Shown here one piece after another: positions 17,029-25,700 of a stretch of DNA of 64,000 nucleotides. The stretch comes from Micromonospora lupini (GTDB lineage Bacteria > Actinomycetota > Actinomycetes > Mycobacteriales > Micromonosporaceae): assembly GCF_026342015.1 (NCBI RefSeq), contig NZ_JAPENL010000001.1, positions 1,302,001 to 1,366,000 on the forward strand, in the 5' to 3' direction. The number at the start of each line of letters is the position of its first letter. Within the stretch, counting starts at the first letter, position 1. The notes under the pieces were generated by a model, which saw only the letters and a program-made list of their open reading frames with translations, ran no database searches and had not been told where the DNA came from. The translations under genes were made by a program, and so were the position numbers.

Positions 17029-17806
17029 CAGGCTCCTCACCCAGCCGGGCCGCCACCACCAGCTCGTGGAGTTCGGCCGAACCCGCCGGCTGGTCGGGCA
17101 GCGGACTGTCCTGCTGCGCCCGGTCGAGGCGGGCGGCCAACTCGGCCAGGTCACGCTCGATGGTGGCGCCGGGGACGAGTTCGTCAAGTGCGCCGTGCTC
17201 GGCTTCCCGCTTCGCGGCGATCAGGTCGGGCACGTACGCCGGCGCAGGCTCGGCGTCGAGCAGGGTCGGCAGGTGCGCCTGCATCCGGCCGGTCCGCAGC
17301 AGGTGGACTCCGGTGAGCAGCGACCGGAACGTGTACAGCAGGGGCTTCAGCTCCCCCGTCGTGTCGAAGAGCCGCCGCTGGCTCGCCGCGAAGCCACGGT
17401 AGTGGTGACCGTGGTGCCGGGTGACCGTCAGCGGCGCCAGCTCGACCAACGCCGCGTGCGCCGCCGTGGTGTGCACGACGAGCGGGGACAGCAGTTGCTC
17501 GAGGACGTAGCCGTTTCGACGCAGCATCAGCCGGACGAACTTGCGCAGGTCGTGCGTCACCAGGTCCAGCTCCACCCCGTCACGGTCGGCCATCACCGTG
17601 CGGGTTTCCGCAGGCGCGACCAGCCCGATCAGGTCGGCGACCGGCAGCAGGTGCGCGCCGCGCAGGTCGACGTCGGAGTCCGTGGACGGGAACCCGTACA
17701 GGTGGGCGCCGGAGACCGTGGCGAAGACCAGCGGGTACGGCTGCTCGGCCACGATGGCCGCCAGGTCGACGCCGGCCGGCAGACCGACGTCCTCCCAGGC
17801 GGTCAC
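17015..17806 (-). CDS. RlaP-like nucleotidyltransferase, second of a tandem pair
   Basis: The 263-aa protein belongs to the pol-beta-type family often called RlaP (PF10127, associated with RNA ligase/repair genes in other bacteria). The active-site segment is SGAHLYGFPSTDSDVDLRG near residues 31-49, with the DxD pair, and a third acidic residue is likely in VELDLVTHDL. The glycine/serine of the usual GS motif is inverted (SG). The GTG start overlaps the stop of the upstream paralogue by 4 bp (GTGA), so the pair is translationally coupled. No RNA ligase gene is adjacent, so RNA repair is only a possibility. Confidence 0.78.
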   Translation of the reverse strand: MTAWEDVGLPAGVDLAAIVAEQPYPLVFATVSGAHLYGFPSTDSDVDLRGAHLLPVADLIGLVAPAETRTVMADRDGVELDLVTHDLRKFVRLMLRRNGYVLEQLLSPLVVHTTAAHAALVELAPLTVTRHHGHHYRGFAASQRRLFDTTGELKPLLYTFRSLLTGVHLLRTGRMQAHLPTLLDAEPAPAYVPDLIAAKREAEHGALDELVPGATIERDLAELAARLDRAQQDSPLPDQPAGSAELHELVVAARLGEEPVRPG

Positions 17807-18501
17807 GCGGCCCACCGCAGGGAGCGGTCGCGGACCGAGGTCAGCCACTGCTCGACCCGCGCTTCGTCGGGCCGGTCGGGCAACGGACTGGTGGGCAGGT
17901 CCGCCGTCATGCGGGCGACCAGCCGGTCCCGCCAGGCGACGATGTCGTCCCAGGGCACGGCGCCGGCCTTGACCGCGAGCAGGCGGTGCCGGTCGGCGCC
18001 GACGTCGAGCACCAACCGTCCGGTACGGACGAGGTGACCGCCGGCGGTCAGCAGCCGGATCAGGTGCATCACGTGCCGCCAGATCGGGGCGCCGGATCGG
18101 GCGATGCCGCGCTCGGCCTTCCCGAACTGGGCGGTGGCGTAGCGCAGGTAGGTGTCGGCCACCCGCCGGGACAGGAACGCCGGAGTGAGCGCCCGCAGTT
18201 CCGCGCCCAGCGGGGTGCACGTCTCGACGAGGGGAGAGTGCAGCACCTCAAGGACTGTGGGGTTCGCCGCCAGCCCGAGCACGCAGACCCGCTCGACCTC
18301 CCAGCGCACCTGTTCGGGCAGCGGGCCGTCGTGGTGCCACGCCGGTTTGCGCAGTCCCCAGAACGCCGAGGCCGGCATGGCGTACACCCCGCGTCGGTCG
18401 GTGTCCGACGAGGCGTCGGACAGGCCGAACGCACGGGAGCCGACGACGACCTGCAGGATCGTGCGGTCGTCGACCTGCTGATCCGTCAATGCGTGCTGCA
18501 T
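17803..18501 (-). CDS. RlaP-like nucleotidyltransferase, first of a tandem pair
   Basis: The 232-aa protein is of the same family as its downstream partner. It has a canonical GSRAFGLSDASSDTDRRG motif near residues 21-38 and the C-terminal helical pattern of this family. GGAGGCGGCG precedes the ATG. The partner starts within its stop codon. The two are diverged paralogues (GS-DTD versus SG-DVD), which argues for distinct substrates or a heteromeric enzyme. The substrate (RNA end, nucleotide or small molecule) is unknown. Confidence 0.78.
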   Translation of the reverse strand: MQHALTDQQVDDRTILQVVVGSRAFGLSDASSDTDRRGVYAMPASAFWGLRKPAWHHDGPLPEQVRWEVERVCVLGLAANPTVLEVLHSPLVETCTPLGAELRALTPAFLSRRVADTYLRYATAQFGKAERGIARSGAPIWRHVMHLIRLLTAGGHLVRTGRLVLDVGADRHRLLAVKAGAVPWDDIVAWRDRLVARMTADLPTSPLPDRPDEARVEQWLTSVRDRSLRWAA

Positions 18502-18591
18502 CGCCGCCTCCCCCCGAGCGCCGCGCCGGCACCCGCCGACGTCCGGTGCACACCATGCCTGGTGCGGGACGGGTCGTCGAATCCGTTTCGC

Positions 18592-19062
18592 TCAGCTCAC
18601 GGTGGCGTCGATCGGGCCGATGCGCAGCACGCCGTCGTCGAGGGGCGTACAGCGGATGCCGCCCGTGGTGCGCAGCGCCTTCCAGGCACCCGGCCCCACC
18701 GTGACGTCCATCCAGGCGCACGGGCGGGCCGCGCGGTTGACCCGCAGGCTGACCGGGCCGTCGCCGGAGTCCAGGATCAGGACCCTGCCGATCAGCTCGT
18801 CCACGGCGATGCCTGTGGTGAGGATGTTGCGGCGGACCTGCGCCAGGCCGATGCCGGCCGGCAGGGACTCCTGGGCGATCACCGTCACGCTGGCGTCGCG
18901 GTGCGCCGGTTTGCCGAAGTAGCGGTCGCCGACGATGCCGAGACCGGCCCGGATCTGGACGGTGTCGACCAGCTCGCCGGGCGGGGCCGGCGTCGGACCG
19001 TCGGAGGGCCGGCCCCGGAAGCGGTGCACGGGCGAGGCCAGCAACTCGACGATCTGCGCCAT
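18592..19062 (-). CDS. MOSC-domain protein
   Basis: The 156-aa protein fits MOSC (molybdenum cofactor sulfurase C-terminal) domains. It contains GIVGDRYFGKPAHRD, VTVIAQESL, RRNILTTG and a conserved cysteine in RPCAWMDV. Such single-domain proteins bind sulfur or molybdenum cofactor, and some are linked to reductive detoxification (YiiM/MOSC). The ATG giving MAQIVELL is the natural start. It is not obviously linked to the adjacent urt operon, which ends 79 bp upstream in the same orientation. Confidence 0.85.
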   Translation of the reverse strand: MAQIVELLASPVHRFRGRPSDGPTPAPPGELVDTVQIRAGLGIVGDRYFGKPAHRDASVTVIAQESLPAGIGLAQVRRNILTTGIAVDELIGRVLILDSGDGPVSLRVNRAARPCAWMDVTVGPGAWKALRTTGGIRCTPLDDGVLRIGPIDATVS

Positions 19063-19141
19063 GGCAGGGATTCTACGAACCGCAGGACGCCGCCGGGCCG
19101 CCCTCGGCGGACCGGGCCGCGTACCCGGCGGCGGGGCGCGG

Positions 19142-19837
19142 TCAGACCGCCAGGGCCGCCCGGACGTCCCGTTCCGCGGTGACGCCGCCGTCGCCGTCCG
19201 AGGTGACCCGGCCGGACTCCAGCACGTGGTAGCGGTCCGCCACCCGCAGCGCGAAACCCAGGTGCTGCTCGACAAGCAGCACACTGAACCCGGACTGCCG
19301 GGTCAGCTCGACGATCCGCTCCTGGATCTCCGCCACCACCGACGGCTGGATGCCCTCGGTCGGCTCGTCGAGCATCAGCAGCCGCGGCCGGGTGATGAGC
19401 GCACGGGCGATTGCCAACTGCTGGCGCTGGCCGCCGGAGAGCAGCCCGGCCCGCCGGCGCAGCAGCGGGCGCAGCGCCGGAAACAGGTCGAGCACCTCCG
19501 CCGTGGCCACCGCGCCGTCGCGCCGCCCGTCGGCGACCAGGCGCAGGTTCTCCGCGGCGGTCAGGTGCGGAAAGCACTGCTGGCCCTGCGGGACGTACGC
19601 CATCCCGCGCTGGACCCGCTCGTGCGGCGCGAGGCGGGTGACGTCCTCGCCGTCCAGCTCGACGGTGCCGGCGCTCGGTCGCAGCAGGCCCGCCGCGACC
19701 CGCAGCAGGGTGCTCTTGCCGGCGCCGTTGTGCCCGAGCACCGCGGCCACCCCGTCGGGCGGGACGGCGAGGTCCACCCCGTGCAGCACCCTCGAACGCC
19801 CGTATCCGGCGTGCACCCCGCGCAGGGTCAGCATCAT
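19142..19837 (-). CDS. urtE: Urea ABC transporter ATPase UrtE
   Basis: The 231-aa ABC ATPase has Walker A GHNGAGKST, signature LSGGQRQQLAIARAL and Walker B LLMLDEP followed by TEGIQPSV, the UrtE/LivF-type sequence. It is the last gene of the urtABCDE operon; its start overlaps the urtD stop (ATGA). Together with UrtD it would energise urea import through UrtBC. Confidence 0.93.
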   Translation of the reverse strand: MMLTLRGVHAGYGRSRVLHGVDLAVPPDGVAAVLGHNGAGKSTLLRVAAGLLRPSAGTVELDGEDVTRLAPHERVQRGMAYVPQGQQCFPHLTAAENLRLVADGRRDGAVATAEVLDLFPALRPLLRRRAGLLSGGQRQQLAIARALITRPRLLMLDEPTEGIQPSVVAEIQERIVELTRQSGFSVLLVEQHLGFALRVADRYHVLESGRVTSDGDGGVTAERDVRAALAV

Positions 19838-20724
19838 GCCTCCAGACCGCTGGGGGCCGACCCGGCGTCGACCGGGTGGCCAAGGTAGACCTCCTGCACG
19901 CGCGGGTCCGCCTGGACCTGCGCCACCGTGCCCTCACTGAGCACCCGACCGGCGTGCAGCACCGTGACGCTGCGCGCGAACCGACGCAGGAAGTCCATGT
20001 CATGCTCGATCACCACCACCGTGCGGTCCCGGCTCACCGTCTCCAGCAGCGCCCCGGTCGCGTCGCGCTCCTCGTGGCTCATCCCGGCGACCGGCTCGTC
20101 GAGCAGCAGCAGCCGCGCGTCCTGCACCAGCAGCATGCCGATTTCCAGCCACTGCTTCTGGCCGTGCGCGAGCGTCCCGGCGAGCTGGTCGGCCCGCCCG
20201 GTCAGGCCGATGGTCTCCAACGCCGCCGCCACCTCGTCGGGGATCCCGCGCCGACGTCGGGCCAGGGTCACCCAGCTGCGCCGGGCACCGGCCGCGATGT
20301 CGAGGTTCTGCAGAACCGACAGCTCCTCGAAGATCGTCGACGTCTGGAAGGTCCGCCCGATGCCGAGCCTGCTGATCCGGTGCACCGGCCGACCGAGCAA
20401 CTCCTGGTCACCGAACCGCACCGAGCCGGTGGCCCGCACCAGGCCGGTGATCGCGTCGACGAGTGTCGTCTTCCCGGCGCCGTTCGGGCCGATCAGGAAC
20501 CGGATGTCGCCGGCCGGCACCTCAAGCGAGACGCCGTCGACGGCGGTGAAACCGTCGAAGCTGACCCGCACGTCACGGACGGACAGGCCGTCCAGCCGTT
20601 CGCCGCTCATGCCGTGCCGGCTGGGCATGCGCTCACGGCCCTCGCTGCGCTCGGTGCGTTCGCTCATGCCGTGCTGGCTGGGCATGCGCTCACGGCCCTC
20701 GCTGCGCTCGGTGCGTTCGCTCAT
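19834..20724 (-). CDS. urtD: Urea ABC transporter ATPase UrtD with repeated N-terminal extension
   Basis: The 296-aa ATPase has Walker A GPNGAGKTT and the distinctive UrtD signature LAHGQKQWLEIGMLL. Walker B is LLLLDEPVAGMSHEE. The ATG overlaps the urtC stop (ATGA). The first ~40 residues consist of two copies of a 19-residue unit (MSERTERSEGRERMPSQHG and a one-residue variant) not expected in UrtD; the conserved protein begins near MSGERLDG. Translation could alternatively start at 20667 or 20610, since each repeat unit ends at another ATG. Confidence 0.92.
   Translation of the reverse strand: MSERTERSEGRERMPSQHGMSERTERSEGRERMPSRHGMSGERLDGLSVRDVRVSFDGFTAVDGVSLEVPAGDIRFLIGPNGAGKTTLVDAITGLVRATGSVRFGDQELLGRPVHRISRLGIGRTFQTSTIFEELSVLQNLDIAAGARRSWVTLARRRRGIPDEVAAALETIGLTGRADQLAGTLAHGQKQWLEIGMLLVQDARLLLLDEPVAGMSHEERDATGALLETVSRDRTVVVIEHDMDFLRRFARSVTVLHAGRVLSEGTVAQVQADPRVQEVYLGHPVDAGSAPSGLEA
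20605..20724 (-). repeat. Two-copy 57-bp tandem repeat at the urtC/urtD junction
   Basis: Units of 57 bp begin at the GCTCAT positions 20605, 20662 and 20719 and are nearly identical (one base difference seen). The core (CTCGCTGCGCTCGGTGCG) is GC-rich and interspersed-repeat-like. Because the length is divisible by three and each unit carries an ATG, it inserts 19 residues per copy and offers alternative UrtD starts. Confidence 0.85.
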
Positions 20725-21914
20725 GCCGCCGGCACCTCCGTCCGTTCGGCGCGACGTCGACCCAGCGGCAACCACCCGCGCCGCGCCGGCTGCGCGCCGG
20801 CGTCTCGGCGGCGGGTCAGCGCCCACAGCGACGCCAGGCCGCCGGGGAGGAACGCCACCACGACAACGAAGAGCAGACCCTGCAGGTACGTCCAGGTGCC
20901 CGGGAAACGCTCCGACAGGGCGGTACGCGCCCAGGCCACCGCCACCGCGCCGAGCACCGGGCCGAGCAGCGTGGCCCGGCCACCCACGGCGACCCCGATG
21001 ACGAACTCGATCGACGGGACGATTCCGATCAGCGCCGGCGAGATGATGCCCACCGCCGGCACGAACAGCGCCCCGGCAAGCCCCGCCATACCGGCCGCGA
21101 CCACGTACGCCACGAGCTTGACCGACGCCGGGTCGTAGCCGAGGAAGCGGACCCGCTCCTCACCGTCGCGGACCGCCACCAGCAGCTCGCCGTAGCGGCT
21201 CTGGATGAGCTGACGGGTCAGGGCGAGCAACGCCAGCAGGACGCCGGCGATGATGAAGTACACCATCCGCTGGTTGACCGGGTCGTCCAGGTCGTACCCG
21301 AAGAAGCCCTTGATGTCGGTGAGCCCGTTGGTGCCGCCAGTGGTGCCCTGCTGCCCGATCAGCAGGATCACCATCGCCGCGGCGAGGGCCTGACTGAGGA
21401 TGGCGAAGTACGCGCCCCGGACCCGGCGGCGGAACACGAGCGAACCGAGCCCGAAGGCGACAGCCATCGGCAGCAGCACCGTGGCGGGCAACGCGAACCA
21501 GGGGCTGGCGAACGGCCGCCACCACAGCGGCAACTCGTCGAGCTGCCCGTACAGCTGCATGAAGTCGGGCATCCCACCGGGACCCGCGTCGGCGAGCTTG
21601 AGGTGCATGGCCATCGCGTAGCCGCCCAGGCCGAAGAAGACACCCTGGCCGAGGGTGAGCATGCCGCCCCGGCCCCAGGCGATCCCGATGCCGACCGCGA
21701 CCATGGCGACGCAGAGGTACTTGGCGAGCAACGCCAGCCGGAAGTCCGACAGCAGCAGCGGCGCCACGGCGAACAGCAGCGCCGCGCCGAACGCGAAGCC
21801 GGCCACCGTCCGCAGCCGCGAGCGGCCGCCGGACCGGCTCGGGGGCGCGGCGCCGGCCGAGGCCGAGGCCGGTGCGGTGGCGGCGCTCGGAGGCGCGGGC
21901 GTCACGGCGGTCAT
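20721..21914 (-). CDS. urtC: Urea ABC transporter permease UrtC
   Basis: The 397-aa inner-membrane permease of the LivM/UrtC type has about ten hydrophobic helices. It contains GRGGMLTLGQGVFFGLGGYAM and the EAA-like region near the C-terminus (FVIGVAVGGRATLLGPVLGA). The start chosen (MTAVTPAP) overlaps the urtB stop by ATGA; an upstream ATG in frame would lie inside urtB. The N-terminal ~45 residues are Ala/Pro-rich and poorly conserved. It partners UrtB to form the urea channel. Confidence 0.92.
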   Translation of the reverse strand: MTAVTPAPPSAATAPASASAGAAPPSRSGGRSRLRTVAGFAFGAALLFAVAPLLLSDFRLALLAKYLCVAMVAVGIGIAWGRGGMLTLGQGVFFGLGGYAMAMHLKLADAGPGGMPDFMQLYGQLDELPLWWRPFASPWFALPATVLLPMAVAFGLGSLVFRRRVRGAYFAILSQALAAAMVILLIGQQGTTGGTNGLTDIKGFFGYDLDDPVNQRMVYFIIAGVLLALLALTRQLIQSRYGELLVAVRDGEERVRFLGYDPASVKLVAYVVAAGMAGLAGALFVPAVGIISPALIGIVPSIEFVIGVAVGGRATLLGPVLGAVAVAWARTALSERFPGTWTYLQGLLFVVVVAFLPGGLASLWALTRRRDAGAQPARRGWLPLGRRRAERTEVPAA

Positions 21915-22798
21915 GCGAGGCTCCTCGTCCGCAGGGTGAACAGGCCCTGTGGCCGCCACTGGAGAAACGCGACGATCGCCACGAACACGATCACCTTGGC
22001 GACGCTGAGGGTCGTCAGGTACTCCCCGGTGGCCTGGAGCACGCCGAGGGCGAAGGCGACGATCACGCTGCCCTTGAGCTGGCCGATCCCGCCGACCACG
22101 ACCACCAGGAAGGCGTCGATGATCAGGTTGGTGCCCATGGTCGGGCCGATCGGGCCGAGGAGGGTGAGCGCCACCCCGGCGAGCCCGGCCAGGCCGGAGC
22201 CGAGGAAGAACGTCGTCCGGTCGACCCGGGCGGTGGGGATGCCGGACACCGCGGCGAGGTCGCGGTTCTGCACCACCGCGCGGATCCGGCGACCGAGCGG
22301 GGTGAGCCGCAGCGCCAGGGTGAGCGCCGCCACGGCGGCCAGGGCCAGGGCCAGGATGAACAGCCGGTTGTTGGCGATCGTCAGCCCGCCGGGCAACGCC
22401 ACGTTGCCGGTGAGCAGGTCGGGCGCGCGGGTCTGCACGTTCGGGCTGCCGAAGACGTCGCGGGCGAGCTGTTGCAGCATCAGCGACACGCCCCAGGTGA
22501 CCAGGAGGGTGTCAAGCGGGCGGGCGTAGAGCCGGCGGATCAGCAGGACCTCCAGCAGCACACCCATCGTGCCGGCGACCACGAACGCCACAGGCAGCGC
22601 GACCACGAGCGACAGGCCCGCGCCGGTGATGCTCTGTTGCAGGACGTACGTGGTGTACGCGCCGGCCATGATGAACTCGCCGTGCGCCATGTTGATGACG
22701 TTCATCTGGCCGAAGGTCAGCGCCAGCCCGAGCGCGATGAGCAGCAGCACCGCGCCGATACTGATGCCTGTGAAGAGTTGACCGAAGAGGACTGTCAC
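21911..22798 (-). CDS. urtB: Urea ABC transporter permease UrtB
   Basis: The 295-aa LivH/UrtB-type permease has about eight membrane helices. Typical segments are NMAHGEFIMAGAYTTYVLQ and GLGGSGIGQLKG-like sequence near the C-terminus (VGGIGQLKGSVIVAFALG). The GTG start at 22798 has GGAG eight bases upstream; upstream in-frame codons would only add a Pro/Gly-rich stretch. Its stop overlaps the urtC start. Confidence 0.92.
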   Translation of the reverse strand: MTVLFGQLFTGISIGAVLLLIALGLALTFGQMNVINMAHGEFIMAGAYTTYVLQQSITGAGLSLVVALPVAFVVAGTMGVLLEVLLIRRLYARPLDTLLVTWGVSLMLQQLARDVFGSPNVQTRAPDLLTGNVALPGGLTIANNRLFILALALAAVAALTLALRLTPLGRRIRAVVQNRDLAAVSGIPTARVDRTTFFLGSGLAGLAGVALTLLGPIGPTMGTNLIIDAFLVVVVGGIGQLKGSVIVAFALGVLQATGEYLTTLSVAKVIVFVAIVAFLQWRPQGLFTLRTRSLA

Positions 22799-22870
22799 GG
22801 TGGGTACTCCGTACTGCTGGTCGGGTGGCCCGGGCGGGCCGCGAGGCACGCGCCGCCCGGGCCGGCGTCG

Positions 22871-24115
22871 TCAGCTCAGGCCGCTCGCCCACGGGTAGGT
22901 CTTGAGGTACGGGTCCGGCGCGACGGGCTTGCCGGAGTTCCACACCTCGGTGATCAGACCGTCGGCGCCGACCTTGCCGATGCGGGCGGTCTTGGCGATG
23001 TGCTGGGTCTTCCCGTCGACGGTGACCAGGCCCTCCGGCGCGTCGAAGGTGATCCCGTCGGAGGCGGTGCGGACCTTCTCGACGTCGAACGCGCCCGCCT
23101 TCTCGACCATCGCCTTCCACAGGTACACGCTGACGTAGGCGGCCTCCATCGGGTCGCTCGTCGGCTTGTCCGCGCCGTACTTCGCCTTGTACGCGGCCAC
23201 GAACTTCGTGTTCGCCGCGCCGGGCGTGGTCTGGTAGTAGTTCCAGGCGGTCAGCTGGCCCTCCAGGTACTGGGTGCCGATGCCCTTGACCTCCTCCTCG
23301 GCGATCGACACCGACACCACAGGCATCGCCGTGGCGGTGAGGCCGGCCGACTTGTACTCCTTGAAGAAGGCCACGTTGCTGTCACCGTTGAGGGTGTTGA
23401 ACACGGCGTCCGCACCTGACGACTTGACCTTGTTGACGATCGTGCCGAATTCGGTGGACCCCAGCGGCGCGTAGTCCTCGCCGAGCACCTTCATCCCGTT
23501 GGCGGCCGCGTACGCCTTGATGATTTTGTTCGCGGTGCGGGGAAAGACGTAGTCACTGCCGACCAGATAGACCGACTTCGCCCCCTCGGCCTTGAGGTAG
23601 TCGAGCCCGGGAACGATCTGCTGGTTGGTCGTCGCCCCCGTGTAGAAGATGTAGGGCGACTGTTCCAGACCCTCATACTGCACCGGGTAGAACAGCAGCG
23701 CCTTGTTCTTCTCGAACACCGGCTTGACCGCCTTGCGGCTCGCCGACGTCCAGCAGCCGAAGACGGCGGCGACCCGGTCCTCGGAGATGAGCTTCTCGGC
23801 CTTCTCCGCGAACGTCGGCCAGTCCGAGGCGCCGTCCTCGCCGACCGGCTGGATCTTCTTGCCGAGCACGCCGCCAGCCGCGTTGATCTCCTCGACGGCG
23901 AGCATGATGGAGTCGCGGACGGTGACCTCGCTGATCGCCATGGTGCCGGAGAGCGAGTTGAGCAGGCCCACCTTGACGGTGTCGCCGGAGACGTCGGCGG
24001 TGACGCCGGCCGCGCCGCCCTCGTCACTGGTCTTGCTGCCGCACGCGGTAAGCGCTGCCGCGGCGACGAGGGTCATGGCGCCCGCCAGGATGCGGCGGCT
24101 CCAAAGAAGTGACAT
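22871..24115 (-). CDS. urtA: Urea ABC transporter substrate-binding lipoprotein UrtA
   Basis: The 414-aa type I periplasmic-binding protein has a signal peptide with lipobox LTAC (Cys ~25), which would anchor it outside the membrane. Diagnostic UrtA segments include [41 protein letters not shown] and [10 protein letters not shown]. It is the first gene of urtABCDE. A candidate GlnR site and a promoter-like pair lie in the 406-bp leader. It captures urea for import and cytosolic hydrolysis by the urease encoded 3-8 kb away. Confidence 0.93.
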   Translation of the reverse strand: MSLLWSRRILAGAMTLVAAAALTACGSKTSDEGGAAGVTADVSGDTVKVGLLNSLSGTMAISEVTVRDSIMLAVEEINAAGGVLGKKIQPVGEDGASDWPTFAEKAEKLISEDRVAAVFGCWTSASRKAVKPVFEKNKALLFYPVQYEGLEQSPYIFYTGATTNQQIVPGLDYLKAEGAKSVYLVGSDYVFPRTANKIIKAYAAANGMKVLGEDYAPLGSTEFGTIVNKVKSSGADAVFNTLNGDSNVAFFKEYKSAGLTATAMPVVSVSIAEEEVKGIGTQYLEGQLTAWNYYQTTPGAANTKFVAAYKAKYGADKPTSDPMEAAYVSVYLWKAMVEKAGAFDVEKVRTASDGITFDAPEGLVTVDGKTQHIAKTARIGKVGADGLITEVWNSGKPVAPDPYLKTYPWASGLS

Positions 24116-24271
24116 CTATTCTCCCTGCGGTGCACTCAAGTGGCGAATGGACGGTCGGTGCGGTCCGGTGGAGCTGAGTCGGCGATGCCGAGGTCGACGG
24201 GTGGACGTCACCTGAGGTCATCGCATCCGGGTACGGGCAGGGAAAGCGTCGACCGGCTTGATTGCGTAAGT

Positions 24272-24298
24272 GTTTCCCAGTCCTTAATTGACTGTTTC
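24272..24298 (-). promoter_or_regulatory. Candidate GlnR box upstream of urtA
   Basis: On the urtA strand two GAAAC half-sites lie exactly 22 bp apart, the spacing of the GlnR consensus (gTnAC-n6-GaAAC repeated). The intervening GTnAC elements are poor matches. The site sits ~157 bp upstream of the urtA start. Regulation of urea uptake by GlnR is established in actinobacteria, so the assignment is plausible but unproven here. Confidence 0.4.
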
Positions 24299-24474
24299 CC
24301 ACGAGCCCGGCAGAGGGCACACCACAATGGCCGGCGCCGTCAGTCAAAGACGGGGCCGGGCCGGGAGAATTCTGCGGGAGAATTGCCACCACAATGGTCG
24401 GCGAACAGCTTCCGCCGACGGTGGACACACATTCGCGGCATCCGGCCCTCGGCCAGATCCTTCACGCAGGAAGT

Positions 24475-24505
24475 ATCTTAGGGTCGAGCCGGGTGGGGCT
24501 GTCAA
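24475..24505 (-). promoter_or_regulatory. Possible sigma-70-like promoter ahead of urtA
   Basis: The minus strand has TTGACA (24505-24500), a 19-bp spacer and TAAGAT (24480-24475). The spacer is slightly long. If used, the GlnR-like box would lie inside the transcript leader, so a second, closer promoter may exist. The rest of the 24116-24521 gap holds two copies of CACCACAATGG (24320-24330 and 24387-24397) and no gene. Confidence 0.3.
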
Positions 24506-24521
24506 GGCCCGGAGTCGGCGG

Positions 24522-25610
24522 TCAGAGCTGGGCGAGCACCGTGAAGTCGAGGCCATCGGCCTCGGCAAGGTAGATCCGCTGCCGCACGTGCCGCCGCCGC
24601 AGACGCAGCCGACCGCGCGGACCGTGGTACGCCACCGTGTCGGCGGCCGTCTCGATCGCCCGCACGTCGAGGGTGCGGGCCTGCCCGATCAGGGCGGCGA
24701 GCAGCATCACGCCCTCGTAGCAGGACTCCCCCAGGCTGCCCAACGGCGGCGCCTCCACCCCGAACCGGCGGGCGAACTCACCGTGGAAGTCGAGGTTCTC
24801 CTGCGTCACGAGGCCGGCGAAGAAGCCCGCCGTGCTGTAGAGCCGCCGCGTCGCGCCGACACCGCTGGCCAGCAGCATGTTCTCGTCCATGAGGGTGCTC
24901 AGCCGCAGGCAGCGCTGGTCCATCCCGGCGCGGGCGAACGCCCTGTTGAACCGCACCGCGTCGGCGCCGACGAGCAGCATCACCACCGCGTCGGCCTCGC
25001 TGCGCTCGATGTGGCGCAGCACCTCGTCGAAGTCGTGCGCCTCCAACGGCAGGAACGCCTGCCCCACCACCCGCCCACCGCCGCGCAACGCGTACCGCTG
25101 GGCCGCCCGCGCGGTGCGGCGCGGCCACACGTAGTCGTTGCCGACCACGAACCAGCGCCGTACCCCCTGCTCCCCGGCGAGGAGCCGCATCGCGGGCCAC
25201 AGCTGGGCATCCGGCGTCTCGCTGGTCAGGAAGACCCCCTCGGTACGCTCACCGCCCTCGTAGAGTGCGGTGTAGACGTACGGCACCCGGTGCGCCACCC
25301 GGGGCGCCAACGCCTGCCGCACCGAGGAGATGTGCCAACCGGTCACGCCCTGCACCGCGCCCACCGACACCAGCGCCTCGACCTCGGCGGCCACCTCGGC
25401 CGGCGGAGCGCCACCATCGACCGGCACCAGCCGCACCTCGCGGCCCAGCACCCCACCACACCCGTTGATCTCCTCGACCGCGAGCTGGGCGCAGAGTTCG
25501 CACGTCGGGCCGAACATTCCCGCCGGCCCGCGCATCGGATACACAAGCGCGATGCTGACCACGGCCCGATCGACGGTGAGCCACGGCGGTGCCGGCGCGG
25601 ACATGAGCAC
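24522..25610 (-). CDS. Cytosolic UrtA/AmiC-like substrate-binding protein, probable urea or amide sensor
   Basis: The 362-aa protein has the periplasmic-binding-protein fold of UrtA/AmiC: VYPMRGPAGMFGPTCELCAQLAVE, then INGCGGVLGREV, VTGWHISSVRQAL and NDYVWPRRTARAAQ. Unlike UrtA it has no signal peptide or lipobox, so it should stay in the cytoplasm. Pseudomonas AmiC is a precedent for a cytosolic sensor of this fold. It is followed on the same strand by urtA and is divergent from a MarR-type gene, making a ligand-sensing role in urea/amide control the best inference. An in-frame ATG two codons downstream is an alternative start. Confidence 0.75.
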   Translation of the reverse strand: MLMSAPAPPWLTVDRAVVSIALVYPMRGPAGMFGPTCELCAQLAVEEINGCGGVLGREVRLVPVDGGAPPAEVAAEVEALVSVGAVQGVTGWHISSVRQALAPRVAHRVPYVYTALYEGGERTEGVFLTSETPDAQLWPAMRLLAGEQGVRRWFVVGNDYVWPRRTARAAQRYALRGGGRVVGQAFLPLEAHDFDEVLRHIERSEADAVVMLLVGADAVRFNRAFARAGMDQRCLRLSTLMDENMLLASGVGATRRLYSTAGFFAGLVTQENLDFHGEFARRFGVEAPPLGSLGESCYEGVMLLAALIGQARTLDVRAIETAADTVAYHGPRGRLRLRRRHVRQRIYLAEADGLDFTVLAQL

Positions 25611-25700
25611 ATGATTGCCCGGCCCACGTCGGAAGACCAGAGCTCACCACGGACCGGGACGACTCGGTAACATGGCAGGGCCACCGGACCAGGGAGATCC

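Noticed and set aside
20605..20724. CRISPR-like array from the 57-bp repeats
   Set aside because: The copies are directly adjacent with no spacers and are in frame with urtD.
24387..24397. CACCACAATGG repeats (24320 and 24387) as a CRISPR or phase-variable element
   Set aside because: Only two 11-bp copies 67 bp apart, with no array structure.
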